Notes under the pieces: generated by a model | Seen by the model: the letters and a program-made list of their open reading frames with translations, nothing else | Database searches by the model: none | What the model was told of the DNA's origin: nothing | DNA from: an uncultured Sphingopyxis sp. | GTDB taxonomy: Bacteria > Pseudomonadota > Alphaproteobacteria > Sphingomonadales > Sphingomonadaceae | Assembly (NCBI GenBank): GCA_937957805.1 | Contig: CALFXW010000153.1 | Location: 1 to 13,627 of the forward strand | Direction: 5' to 3' | Length of the DNA stretch: 13,627 nt | Shown here: positions 5,767 through 12,881 of the stretch, one piece after another | Layout of the letters: every line of letters begins with the position of its first letter | Numbering within the stretch: the first letter of the stretch is position 1 | Made by a program: the position numbers and the translations under genes

Positions 5767-7101
5767 ATGCACTTTGCCGATCTCGGCCTTTCAGACGAAT
5801 TGCTGCGCGCCGTGACCGAGGCTGGTTATAGCGAGCCAACGCCGATTCAGGCTGCCGCCATTCCGCAAGTGCAGATGATGCGTGACTTGATTGCCATCGC
5901 CCAGACCGGCACCGGAAAGACGGCCAGTTTCGTGCTGCCGATGATCGACATTTTGGCAAATGGCCGCGCGCGCGCGCGCATGCCGCGTACCCTCATCCTC
6001 GAACCGACGCGCGAACTCGCCGCACAGGTCGCGGAAAATTTCGAAAAATACGGCAAATATCACAAGCTTTCGATGGCGCTGCTCATCGGCGGTGTCCAGA
6101 TGGGGGATCAGGTCAAGGCGCTGGAAAAAGGGGTTGATGTATTGATCGCCACCCCCGGCCGGCTGATGGATTTGTTTGAGCGGGGCAAAATCTTACTGAC
6201 CGGCTGCACCATGTTGGTCATCGATGAAGCCGACCGCATGCTCGATATGGGGTTCATCCCTGATATCGAAACCATCTGCACCAAATTGCCGACCAATCGG
6301 CAGACCTTGCTTTTTTCGGCCACCATGCCGCCGCCGATCAAGAAATTGGCTGACAAATTCCTGTCCAACCCCAAATCGGTGGAGGTCGCACGCCCCGCGT
6401 CCGCCAACATCAATATCACTCAACGATTGGTAAAGGTCAGCGAGCGCGGCAAGCGCGACTTGCTGGTGGATATGTTGCGCGGCTTTGCCGACCCGACCGC
6501 GATAATCTTTTGCAATCGCAAGACGATGGTTCGCGACCTTGCCAAATATTTGCAGCGCGTGGGTTTTGCCGCCAGCGAAATTCATGGCGATATGGATCAG
6601 CCGAGCCGCCTCAAGGAATTGGAACGGTTCAAGTCGAACGACATCAATATTTTGGTCGCATCGGACGTTGCAGCGCGCGGATTGGACATCAAAGGTGTCA
6701 GCCATGTCATCAATTTTGACACGCCGTGGCACCCCGATGATTATGTGCACCGCATCGGTCGCACCGGGCGCGCTGGGGCCAAAGGGGACGCCTATACTTT
6801 CGTCACCGACAAGGATGTCGAGGCAATAGAGAGCGTCCAGAAACTGATCGGCACCAAGATCGATTGGGCCAAAATTGGTGATGCGGCAGTGGATGCACCA
6901 AAGGCGGCAAAGCCCGCCCCAGCCAGCGAAAAGCGCGCAACCAAGGGCGATGACAAGTCGCGGACACCGGCCAAGGCGGCAAAGCCCGCCACTAAGGCAG
7001 CAAAGCCCGCCAAGCGCGCGCCCAAGGATGATTTGTATGGGCCGGACGACGGCTGGAACGGTCCGATGCCGGGCTTTCTGGATTTCCGATTTGACCGTTA
7101 A
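5767..7101 (+). CDS. DEAD-box ATP-dependent RNA helicase, RhlE-like
   Basis: Cytoplasmic RNA helicase (444 aa) that unwinds short RNA duplexes, typically in ribosome assembly, RNA decay or cold adaptation. All motifs are present: Q motif GYSEPTPIQ (20-28), motif I AQTGTGKT (45-52), Ia PTRELAAQ (80-87), TPGR (129-132), II DEAD (153-156), III SAT (184-186), IV IIFCNRK (246-252), V ASDVAARGLDI (298-308) and VI HRIGRTGR (328-335). The tail from about 378 is rich in Lys, Ala and Pro, with three KAAKPA units, then an acidic end; such basic tails bind RNA non-specifically. I chose the ATG at 5767: GGAAAA at 5755-5760 is a fitting ribosome site and the protein then begins like its relatives. An upstream in-frame ATG at 5728 would add 13 unlikely residues. 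The stop overlaps that of the convergent hydrolase gene by four bases. Confidence 0.95.
   Translation: MHFADLGLSDELLRAVTEAGYSEPTPIQAAAIPQVQMMRDLIAIAQTGTGKTASFVLPMIDILANGRARARMPRTLILEPTRELAAQVAENFEKYGKYHKLSMALLIGGVQMGDQVKALEKGVDVLIATPGRLMDLFERGKILLTGCTMLVIDEADRMLDMGFIPDIETICTKLPTNRQTLLFSATMPPPIKKLADKFLSNPKSVEVARPASANINITQRLVKVSERGKRDLLVDMLRGFADPTAIIFCNRKTMVRDLAKYLQRVGFAASEIHGDMDQPSRLKELERFKSNDINILVASDVAARGLDIKGVSHVINFDTPWHPDDYVHRIGRTGRAGAKGDAYTFVTDKDVEAIESVQKLIGTKIDWAKIGDAAVDAPKAAKPAPASEKRATKGDDKSRTPAKAAKPATKAAKPAKRAPKDDLYGPDDGWNGPMPGFLDFRFDR
6901..7011 (+). repeat. Three 18-bp direct repeats in helicase tail
   Basis: AAGGCRGCAAAGCCCGCC occurs at 6901-6918, 6973-6990 and 6994-7011. The first two copies are identical and the third differs by one base. 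All three are in the same frame and encode KAAKPA (residues 379-384, 403-408, 410-415). The low-complexity tail probably grew by local duplication. Confidence 0.85.
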
Positions 7102-7922
7102 TCGGGGCTGAGCGCCGACAAAATCTGACCAAGCAACCAATCGCGCGCCATATCGTCGGCAAAGCCATGGCTGGCGCTTTCGACATAATGGGCGGGGATG
7201 CGCGCGTGCAGCGGTTGCCATAGCGGCGAGAGCCATTGTTCGATGAAAATCTGTGCGGTGCGGTCACCGCGTGCCAGCAACAGGGTCGCGCGAATGTCCG
7301 ACCGCTGCATTGCGGCGGCCATTTGTGCGGAAAGCGAATCCGCCCGCTGCGGGGCAGTGCTGCCACCGCGCGCGGCCATTAGCCCGCGCCATAATTTGCC
7401 AGGGTCAACCCCGCCGCGCAGCAGCCGCAGCCACTCATCCGGACGGCGTAATTTCGACCAATATCTTGCGCGGATAGCCGCCGCCGGGGGCAGGGCGGGT
7501 GTGTCGCCACTATCGGCCCCATCCTCCACCACCCATGGGTTGGCGAGCAACAGCGCATTGATGTCCGTTGCTGCATGGAACAGCATCAGCGCGGCAGCGG
7601 CATCGCAATTGCCAAAGGCGGTGATGTATTGCAGCTTTGGGCAGGCGGCGCGAAAGGCCGCAGCGGCGGCGGCAATGTCCGCCGCGCTCGTCAAAAAGCC
7701 GCCATTTTCCCCTTCGCTATCGCCGATGCCGCGCCGGTCGTAACGCAGCACCGGATGGCCGCGCGCCGCGACTTCGCCGGCCAGCCAGCTTTGTGAACGG
7801 TGCGCGCCGGATCGTATTTCATTTCCGCCGGAAATGAGCAGGAGGCCGTGCGTGCCCCCTGCATCATCGAGCGTCGCCGCGCAATTTTGCCCGGCAACCG
7901 GAAAGTTCAACCAGCGGCGCAT
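7098..7922 (-). CDS. Exosortase A system-associated hydrolase 1
   Basis: Alpha/beta-hydrolase fold protein (274 aa) of the family found only beside exosortase A (TIGR03100 type, from memory). Seen: the family signature SGGNEIRSGAHR at 31-42 (a form of GGPQYRVGSHRQ), RYDRRGIGDSEGE at 60-71, the nucleophile elbow GNCD at 104-107 (usually GLCD) with Cys106 where most hydrolases have Ser, a likely acid residue near Asp220 (ARGDRT) and His252 (SHGF). A Cys nucleophile would favour thioester-like chemistry, which fits a carrier protein in the same operon, but no reaction is proven. The ATG at 7922 is preferred; a TTG at 7934 adds four residues. Its start overlaps the end of hydrolase 2 by 16 bases, so it is the last gene of the leftward operon. 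It ends on the helicase stop codon. Confidence 0.88.
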   Translation of the reverse strand: MRRWLNFPVAGQNCAATLDDAGGTHGLLLISGGNEIRSGAHRSQSWLAGEVAARGHPVLRYDRRGIGDSEGENGGFLTSAADIAAAAAAFRAACPKLQYITAFGNCDAAAALMLFHAATDINALLLANPWVVEDGADSGDTPALPPAAAIRARYWSKLRRPDEWLRLLRGGVDPGKLWRGLMAARGGSTAPQRADSLSAQMAAAMQRSDIRATLLLARGDRTAQIFIEQWLSPLWQPLHARIPAHYVESASHGFADDMARDWLLGQILSALSPD

Positions 7923-8581
7923 TGCACCGCCCAATCCGCCAAATCGCGCGCCATAGCCACCGCCATTGCCGCATCTTCACCCGGTTCGGCGCGCAGCCAG
8001 AGCGCGCTGCCCGCCATGTCCGCTGCGGCCACAATGCGTAACCGCTCGACCTCGGCGCATTGCGCCTGCTCCAGCCCATCGAACATGGCCAGCGACAGGC
8101 GATTGCCCGCCAGTTCGACATGCCCATCGCGCATCGCCAATGCCCGTACATCCGATGCACCGATGGTGCGCCCAGCCTCCCGCTCGCTGGCGATGCGAGT
8201 GCGCACCATGGTTTTGAGGATGCTCGCCCCCGCCGCGGGGGCCATGCGCCAGTGACCAAGTGCGCCTGCTGCCGCATCGTCAATCAGCGCGCCGCCGCGC
8301 CACGCCGCCGTGACAAAGGGTTGCGGCATTTGCGCCGCAAATTGCGCCACCGCTTGGCGCCAATCATCCCACGCCACCGCCGATGTGGCGACGGGGCTGT
8401 CATTTTGCCCCGGCAGGTCGGGCAAATGGCTGGCAATGTTTAATCCGGCCAGTGCGCGCATGGTGAGCACCAATGTGCGGCGCATGCGGTTCCCCTCATC
8501 AAATAGCGGCGGCAGGAGGAGGATGTGGGCGCGCGATGTCCGCTCTGGCGGCGAAAATTGCAGGCAATTTCCCCCCGCCAT
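7907..8581 (-). CDS. Exosortase A system-associated hydrolase 2
   Basis: Second alpha/beta-hydrolase-like protein of the locus (224 aa; TIGR03101-like). Seen: PPLFDEGNRMRRT at 24-36 and LPDLPGQNDS at 53-62, both typical of this family. At the nucleophile elbow the sequence is AAWRGGAL (92-99), with no Ser or Cys, and the C-terminal part has no convincing catalytic His. It may therefore be a non-catalytic partner or use unusual chemistry. It starts 5 bases after the carrier protein stop (ATG at 8581); a TTG at 8590 overlapping that stop as TTGA is a possible alternative. It overlaps hydrolase 1 by 16 bases. The tight packing indicates one transcript and possibly a stable complex of the two hydrolases. 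The family assignment rests mostly on the N-terminal motifs plus context. Confidence 0.8.
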   Translation of the reverse strand: MAGGNCLQFSPPERTSRAHILLLPPLFDEGNRMRRTLVLTMRALAGLNIASHLPDLPGQNDSPVATSAVAWDDWRQAVAQFAAQMPQPFVTAAWRGGALIDDAAAGALGHWRMAPAAGASILKTMVRTRIASEREAGRTIGASDVRALAMRDGHVELAGNRLSLAMFDGLEQAQCAEVERLRIVAAADMAGSALWLRAEPGEDAAMAVAMARDLADWAVQCAAG

Positions 8582-8586
8582 GCGCG

Positions 8587-8856
8587 TCAACCAAGCGCCT
8601 TGCGTGCGGCAAAGGCGACCAAACCACCAAAGCTTTCAAAGGCTTCGATATCGACATCATCATCATCGATGGTGATGCCCAGTCGATCCTCCAGTTCGGT
8701 GAGCAAGGTTGCCACCGCCATCGAATCCAATTCCGGGATCGCGCCGAACAAGGGGGTCGCATCATCAAATTCCGCCACGCGCGCCGTGGACAGGCCGAGC
8801 ATGTCAACGAGCGTGCTGCGCACCGTTTCTTCCACCATTTTGCGATCATCAGTCAT
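8587..8856 (-). CDS. Acyl carrier protein
   Basis: Small acidic carrier protein (89 aa) predicted to carry an acyl or aminoacyl group on a 4'-phosphopantetheine arm. Seen: the attachment motif ELDSMAV with Ser45, a predicted helix before it (KMVEETVRSTLVDML) and an acidic stretch after it (ITIDDDDVDIEAF), as in ACP/PCP folds. The ATG at 8856 is preferred over an internal Met7, though no strong ribosome site precedes it. It sits 44 bases after the acyltransferase gene and 5 bases before hydrolase 2. In exosortase A loci this carrier accompanies an AMP-forming ligase, here at 9940-11493, which is its probable loading enzyme. The phosphopantetheinyl transferase is not in the window. Confidence 0.92.
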   Translation of the reverse strand: MTDDRKMVEETVRSTLVDMLGLSTARVAEFDDATPLFGAIPELDSMAVATLLTELEDRLGITIDDDDVDIEAFESFGGLVAFAARKALG

Positions 8857-8900
8857 GGGCGGCCCCGAATTTTCCTGTCATGGCTATGCTTTGCGCCTCG

Positions 8901-9893
8901 CTAGCTGCGTCGCAGCATCGCCGCAAGCGGGGAAAGCATGTCGCGCGCTGCCCCCGGCCATGCGGCGGGCTGCGCCAAATCCCATGCGCATATGGTGACC
9001 AAGGGCGCGCAATCTTCCATCCAGTCGCGCTTATACCCATCATCGCCGGTGCCGAAATCAATCCGCGCAACCTTATCCACGTCAAATGCGTGACGGAACA
9101 GCGCATGGGTCAGCAAGGTGCCGGGGGAGAGGGTATCCTGCCCCGAAACATGCGCCAATTTGTGGATATAGGCGGCATTGTCGGCTACCGTCCAATATTG
9201 CGCGGCCACCGCCACGCCATCGATGCGTGCAATGCCCAGCCGCAATTCACCCGCCGCCGCATCGGCGCGCGCCCGTGCGCGCAGGAAAAGCGGCTGCCCC
9301 TCCGCCGGTTTCCAGCTGGCGTTGTACACCGCTTCATATTCATCCCACAGCGCATCGCTGAAGCTGGTTTCGATGCTGAGGTTGACCAGCCCTTTTTTCG
9401 CCTTGCGCTGGACGGTGGATCTGAGCGCGCCGGGCCGCGCCGCCCACCAATCGTCAAAGCTGCGCCCCTTGGTGTCGAGCCAGTGATTCTGGTTGACGCT
9501 GTGGCAGGTGACGCGCCAGCCGCTCGCGCGAAAGCCATCGGCAACCCGATCCGCCATGCCATCGGCAGCGGGGATGGATTCGAGCGTCACTTTATGCCCA
9601 TGGCGGCGCAGGTCGCGTGCCAAAGCTGCCAGATAGTCGCCGCCCGTCCCGGTTATGATCGGCTGCCAGATAAAGCTGTACCAATTGGCAAGGCTGCGCA
9701 GCGCGCCATTGTGCGCGACGAGCGGCAGGGTGATCCGCCCGCCATCGCTGCTGGCAGTTGCAATGCACAGCCGTGCATCGGGCAGGCAATATTTTGCCAT
9801 GTCGGCAAACCAGTCGGCGCGCAGGAAATAGCGCTGCGGGGCGCTGCTGGCCAAGGCGCTCAGATTATCGCTATATTCACATTCAACTGGCAT
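8901..9893 (-). CDS. FemAB/GNAT-like acyltransferase, exosortase A-associated
   Basis: Predicted cytoplasmic acyl- or aminoacyltransferase (330 aa) with a BioF2-like GNAT_6 domain, the type found in PEP-CTERM/exosortase loci (FemAB-related). Seen: an N-terminal GNAT-like half (about 20-140) and a C-terminal half (about 145-300) with RSTVQRKAKK at 158-167, AYIHKLAH at 241-248, SPGTLLTHALFRHAFD at 256-271 and IDFGTGDDGYKRDWM at 278-292, the last being a hallmark of the family. FemAB enzymes proper use aminoacyl-tRNA; this branch may use the carrier protein encoded next, which is my inference. First gene of the leftward operon, divergent from the ligase with 46 bases between starts. No clear Shine-Dalgarno sequence precedes the ATG at 9893. 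Target could be the polysaccharide or a lipid-linked sugar. Confidence 0.87.
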   Translation of the reverse strand: MPVECEYSDNLSALASSAPQRYFLRADWFADMAKYCLPDARLCIATASSDGGRITLPLVAHNGALRSLANWYSFIWQPIITGTGGDYLAALARDLRRHGHKVTLESIPAADGMADRVADGFRASGWRVTCHSVNQNHWLDTKGRSFDDWWAARPGALRSTVQRKAKKGLVNLSIETSFSDALWDEYEAVYNASWKPAEGQPLFLRARARADAAAGELRLGIARIDGVAVAAQYWTVADNAAYIHKLAHVSGQDTLSPGTLLTHALFRHAFDVDKVARIDFGTGDDGYKRDWMEDCAPLVTICAWDLAQPAAWPGAARDMLSPLAAMLRRS

Positions 9894-9939
9894 GACGCGC
9901 TGGTTACTGCCCTCGCAACGATAAAAATTGTCTTAGCAT
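9894..9939. promoter_or_regulatory. Shared divergent control region of the two operons
   Basis: Only 46 bases separate the start codons of the leftward acyltransferase operon and the rightward ligase operon. An AT-rich block at about 9918-9935 (around GATAAAAATTG) is the only plausible -10 material for either direction. No canonical -35/-10 pair at 16-18 bases is evident, and neither ATG has a good Shine-Dalgarno sequence, so leaderless or very short-leader transcripts, or promoters lying inside the opposite gene, are possible. Any regulator binding here would control both arms. Confidence 0.5.
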
Positions 9940-11493
9940 ATGCCCATTGATTCGACGCCATTGCCGATTGCACCCCAGCCGATCGACCATTTGCTGGCGC
10001 GCGGCGCACCGCAAGCAGCGGCGCTCCACTTGCGTGACGGCGCGGTCAGTTTCGCAGAGGCGGAGCGGCGCGTTGCGCGGCTTGCCGCGATGTTGGCGGC
10101 ACGCCAATTGGGCGCAGGCGCGCGCGTTGCGACATGGCTCGGCAAGGGGTGGCTGTCAGCGCTGATGCCGCTTGCTGCGGTGCGGGCGGGCTATGTCCAT
10201 GTGCCGGTCAATCCGTTGCTGAAACGCGCGCAGGTTGGGCATATTTTGGCGGACAGTGGCGCGGCGCTGCTGCTCAGCAACGCGGGGCGTATCGCCAGCC
10301 TTGAAAGCGGTGACGTGCAGCCGTCCTGCGCCGTGGTGGAGGATGTAACCTTCGGCGCCGATGCGCTGGCAACCGGCGACATGCTGGATGCATGTGACGC
10401 ACCCAGCGATGCGCTCGCCGCGATTCTTTATACATCGGGTTCGACTGGGCGGCCCAAAGGGGTGATGCTGAGCCACGCCAATCTGTGGCTCGGTGCGCAA
10501 TCGGTCGCCCATTATCTGGGGCTGACCGCCGATGACCGCCTGCTGGGCGTCTTGCCTTTCAGTTTTGATTATGGGCAAAATCAATTGCTTGGCGGCTGGT
10601 ATGCTGGGGCGAGTGTCACGCCGCTGGACTATTTGACCCCCACAGAAGTGGTGCGCGCGGTCGAACGCTTTGCCATTACCACCATCGCCGGGGTGCCGCC
10701 GTTGTGGGTGCAACTGCTCGATTGCACATGGCCCGACGCGACCGCTGCACACATCAAGCGCATAACCAACAGCGGCGGCGCGCTCACCCCGCGATTGGTG
10801 CGCGGGCTTGCCGAAAAATTCCCCGCCGCGCGTATTTTTGCGATGTATGGTTTGACCGAGGCCTTTCGTTCAACCTTCTTGCCGCCCGAACTTATCGCCG
10901 ATCGTCCCGAATCCATTGGTAAGGCCATCCCCCATGCGGAGATTTTGGTCGTCCGTGCCGATGGTAGCCCGACCGAAGCGGGAGAGGCTGGGGAATTGGT
11001 CCATTGCGGCCCGCTCGTCGCGCAGGGCTATTGGCAGGATGCGGAACGCACCGCTCTGCGCTTTCGGCCGGCACCCGCGCACAGCCAATATGGCGGCATT
11101 GCTGTATGGTCGGGCGACAAAGCGGTGCGCGATATGGATGATTTTTTAAGCTTTGTCGGGCGCGATGATGAAATGATCAAAACCAGCGGCAATCGGGTCA
11201 GCCCCACCGAGGTGGAGGAGGGGGCAGCGATGACCGGGCTTGTCGCCGAATCGGTCGCCTTTGGCGTGAAGGATGCAAATGCCGGTGCGCTGATCGCGCT
11301 GGCCGCGCGGGGCGCGCAAGGCGCGGACAAGGCGGCGCTGGAGGGGGAATTGCGCGCGGCACTGCGCCGTGAACTGCCCAATTTCATGCAGCCCAAATAT
11401 ATTTTGCTGTGGGATGATTTGCCGCGCAATGCCAATGGCAAGCTCGACCGGGTGGCGATAATCGCTGCTGCATCGGCGGAGCTTGGCGCATGA
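9940..11493 (+). CDS. AMP-forming acyl-CoA/ACP ligase, exosortase A-associated
   Basis: Adenylate-forming ligase (517 aa; TIGR03098-like) that activates a carboxylic acid with ATP and passes it to CoA or to a carrier protein thiol. Seen: P-loop YTSGSTGRPKG at 164-174, FSFDYGQNQLLGG at 207-219, YGLTE at 303-307, WSGDKA at 390-395 (A7, in place of the usual YRTGD), GRDDEMIKTSGNRVSP at 407-422 (hinge region) and the catalytic Lys501 in NANGKLDR. All key residues are intact, so it should be active. First gene of the rightward operon; it overlaps the decarboxylase by 4 bases (ATGA). The start ATG at 9940 lacks a clear ribosome site, but no other start precedes the conserved region. The substrate is unknown; an amino or diamino acid handled by the next gene is an inference from the pairing. 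Confidence 0.92.
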   Translation: MPIDSTPLPIAPQPIDHLLARGAPQAAALHLRDGAVSFAEAERRVARLAAMLAARQLGAGARVATWLGKGWLSALMPLAAVRAGYVHVPVNPLLKRAQVGHILADSGAALLLSNAGRIASLESGDVQPSCAVVEDVTFGADALATGDMLDACDAPSDALAAILYTSGSTGRPKGVMLSHANLWLGAQSVAHYLGLTADDRLLGVLPFSFDYGQNQLLGGWYAGASVTPLDYLTPTEVVRAVERFAITTIAGVPPLWVQLLDCTWPDATAAHIKRITNSGGALTPRLVRGLAEKFPAARIFAMYGLTEAFRSTFLPPELIADRPESIGKAIPHAEILVVRADGSPTEAGEAGELVHCGPLVAQGYWQDAERTALRFRPAPAHSQYGGIAVWSGDKAVRDMDDFLSFVGRDDEMIKTSGNRVSPTEVEEGAAMTGLVAESVAFGVKDANAGALIALAARGAQGADKAALEGELRAALRRELPNFMQPKYILLWDDLPRNANGKLDRVAIIAAASAELGA

Positions 11494-12746
11494 GCGGCGA
11501 ACGCAAGGCAAAGCTGATGGGGCCTGTCCCACCGGGATATGGTGCTGATGCGACGGGGATGTTGCTGATTGGCGGCGAACGCGTCGATGCGCTGGTCGAA
11601 CGGGCAGGCGACACGCCGCTCTTTGTTTATGACACCGCGTTGATCGGTGCGCGCATTGCGCATTTGCGCGGCGCGATCCCCGATGCGGTGGACATACATT
11701 ATGCCATAAAGGCGAACAGCCATCCCGCGTTGCTGCGCTTTATGGCGGGGCAGGTTGGCGGCTTTGATATTGCATCGGGCGGCGAATTGGCGCTGGCGCT
11801 GGCATCGGGCATGGCGGCCGACGCCATCAGCTTTGCGGGGCCGGGCAAGCGCGACGATGAATTGACCGCTGCAATCCGCGCAGGCGTAGCGCTCAACCTT
11901 GAAAGCGAGGGCGAATGCGCGCGCGCTATCACCATTGCCGATGCGCTGGGGGTGCAAGCGCGCCTAGCAGTGCGGGTCAACCCGGACTTTGACCTCAAAG
12001 GGTCGGGGATGCGGATGGGCGGCGGTGCCAAGGCCTTTGGCGTTGATGCGGTGCGCGTGCCCGCGCTCATCCGGCAGATCATCGACGCGGGTGCAGATTG
12101 GCAGGGGCTGCATATTTTCGCGGGCAGTCAGGCGCTCGATGCCGCATCGATTGCCGAAACACAGGCGTCAACACTGGCGTTGGCCGATCAGTTAGCCGAC
12201 GCGGTCGGCACCGCGCCGCCGCTCGTCAATATTGGCGGCGGGCTTGGTGTCCCCTATTTTCCCGGTGATGTGCCGGTTGATGTGGCGCATGTCGGCGGCG
12301 AACTGGCACGCAGCCTTAGCCAATCGGCATTGGCGCAAAATGGCAACACGCGCTTTGCGATGGAATTGGGGCGTTACCTCGTCGCCGAAGCGGGCGTTTA
12401 TCTGACCCGCATCGTCGATGTAAAACAAAGCCATGGCGAAGATTTTGCGATTGTTGATGGCGGGCTACACCATCAACTCGCCGCGTCGGGCAATTTCGGA
12501 ACGGTTATTCGGCGCAATTACCCCATTGCCATCGCCAATCATTTCGATGCGCCTGCGACCCATATTGTCCATGTCGCGGGCTGTTTATGCACCCCGCTCG
12601 ACAAATTGGGCGACGCGGTGCTGTTGCCAGCGCCGTCGGTGGGGGATTTGGTCGCCATATTCATGGCGGGCGCTTATGGCGCGAGCGCCAGCCCGGCGGC
12701 ATTCCTTGGCCACCCGGCGGCGCGCGAACTGATCCTTCAGGCTTAA
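11490..12746 (+). CDS. PLP-dependent decarboxylase, exosortase A-associated
   Basis: Fold-type III, group IV decarboxylase (418 aa; TIGR03099-like), related to diaminopimelate (LysA), ornithine and arginine decarboxylases. Seen: the PLP lysine Lys74 in YAIKANSHP, HIFAGSQ at about 203-209, the phosphate-binding glycine loop IGGGLGVPY, ELGRYLVAEAGVY and, near the C-terminus, CLCTPLDKLGD with the Cys/Asp pair expected at the active site and GAYGASAS. It probably makes an amine from an amino acid, or acts on an amino acid tethered to the carrier protein; the latter is inference. It is translationally coupled to the ligase through an ATGA overlap. It is unlikely to be the housekeeping LysA: it lacks that enzyme's usual setting and the ligase fusion-like coupling is specific to exosortase A loci. 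Confidence 0.92.
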   Translation: MSGERKAKLMGPVPPGYGADATGMLLIGGERVDALVERAGDTPLFVYDTALIGARIAHLRGAIPDAVDIHYAIKANSHPALLRFMAGQVGGFDIASGGELALALASGMAADAISFAGPGKRDDELTAAIRAGVALNLESEGECARAITIADALGVQARLAVRVNPDFDLKGSGMRMGGGAKAFGVDAVRVPALIRQIIDAGADWQGLHIFAGSQALDAASIAETQASTLALADQLADAVGTAPPLVNIGGGLGVPYFPGDVPVDVAHVGGELARSLSQSALAQNGNTRFAMELGRYLVAEAGVYLTRIVDVKQSHGEDFAIVDGGLHHQLAASGNFGTVIRRNYPIAIANHFDAPATHIVHVAGCLCTPLDKLGDAVLLPAPSVGDLVAIFMAGAYGASASPAAFLGHPAARELILQA

Positions 12747-12881
12747 CCAAAAGGGTTCAGCCCCCGTTCGGGCCAACAAAGCCAAACAATCCTAACGCTA
12801 TATTCACCCTTCGCAGTGCAAAGAGGGTGCGCATGGGTGGGCCGTTCATGGCACATCCCTGCCAAAAGAAGGATGTTTGCG
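12747..12881 (+). promoter_or_regulatory. Leader before export gene with possible promoter and RBS
   Basis: These 135 bases divide the decarboxylase from the export lipoprotein, the longest gap in the rightward operon. TATATT at 12799-12804 could be a -10 box, but no -35 is seen at the right distance (12776-12781 reads ACAAAG), so an internal promoter is only possible. The ribosome site AGAAGG at 12867-12872 stands 9 bases before the ATG at 12882 and decides that start. A frame open from a GTG at 12816 would add 22 residues in front of the signal peptide and is not credible. Confidence 0.4.

Noticed and set aside
6193..7236. Minus-strand frame of 347 codons opposite the helicase
   Set aside because: The helicase on the plus strand has every DEAD-box motif; the opposite frame is a by-product of GC-rich codons.
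8709..9950. Long plus-strand reading frame (413 codons) across the acyltransferase gene
   Set aside because: It is antisense to the motif-rich acyltransferase and carrier protein genes, is rich in Arg/Pro/Ala/His and shows no family signature.
11028..11957. Minus-strand frame of 309 codons across the ligase/decarboxylase join
   Set aside because: Antisense to two complete enzymes with intact catalytic motifs and no recognisable product of its own.
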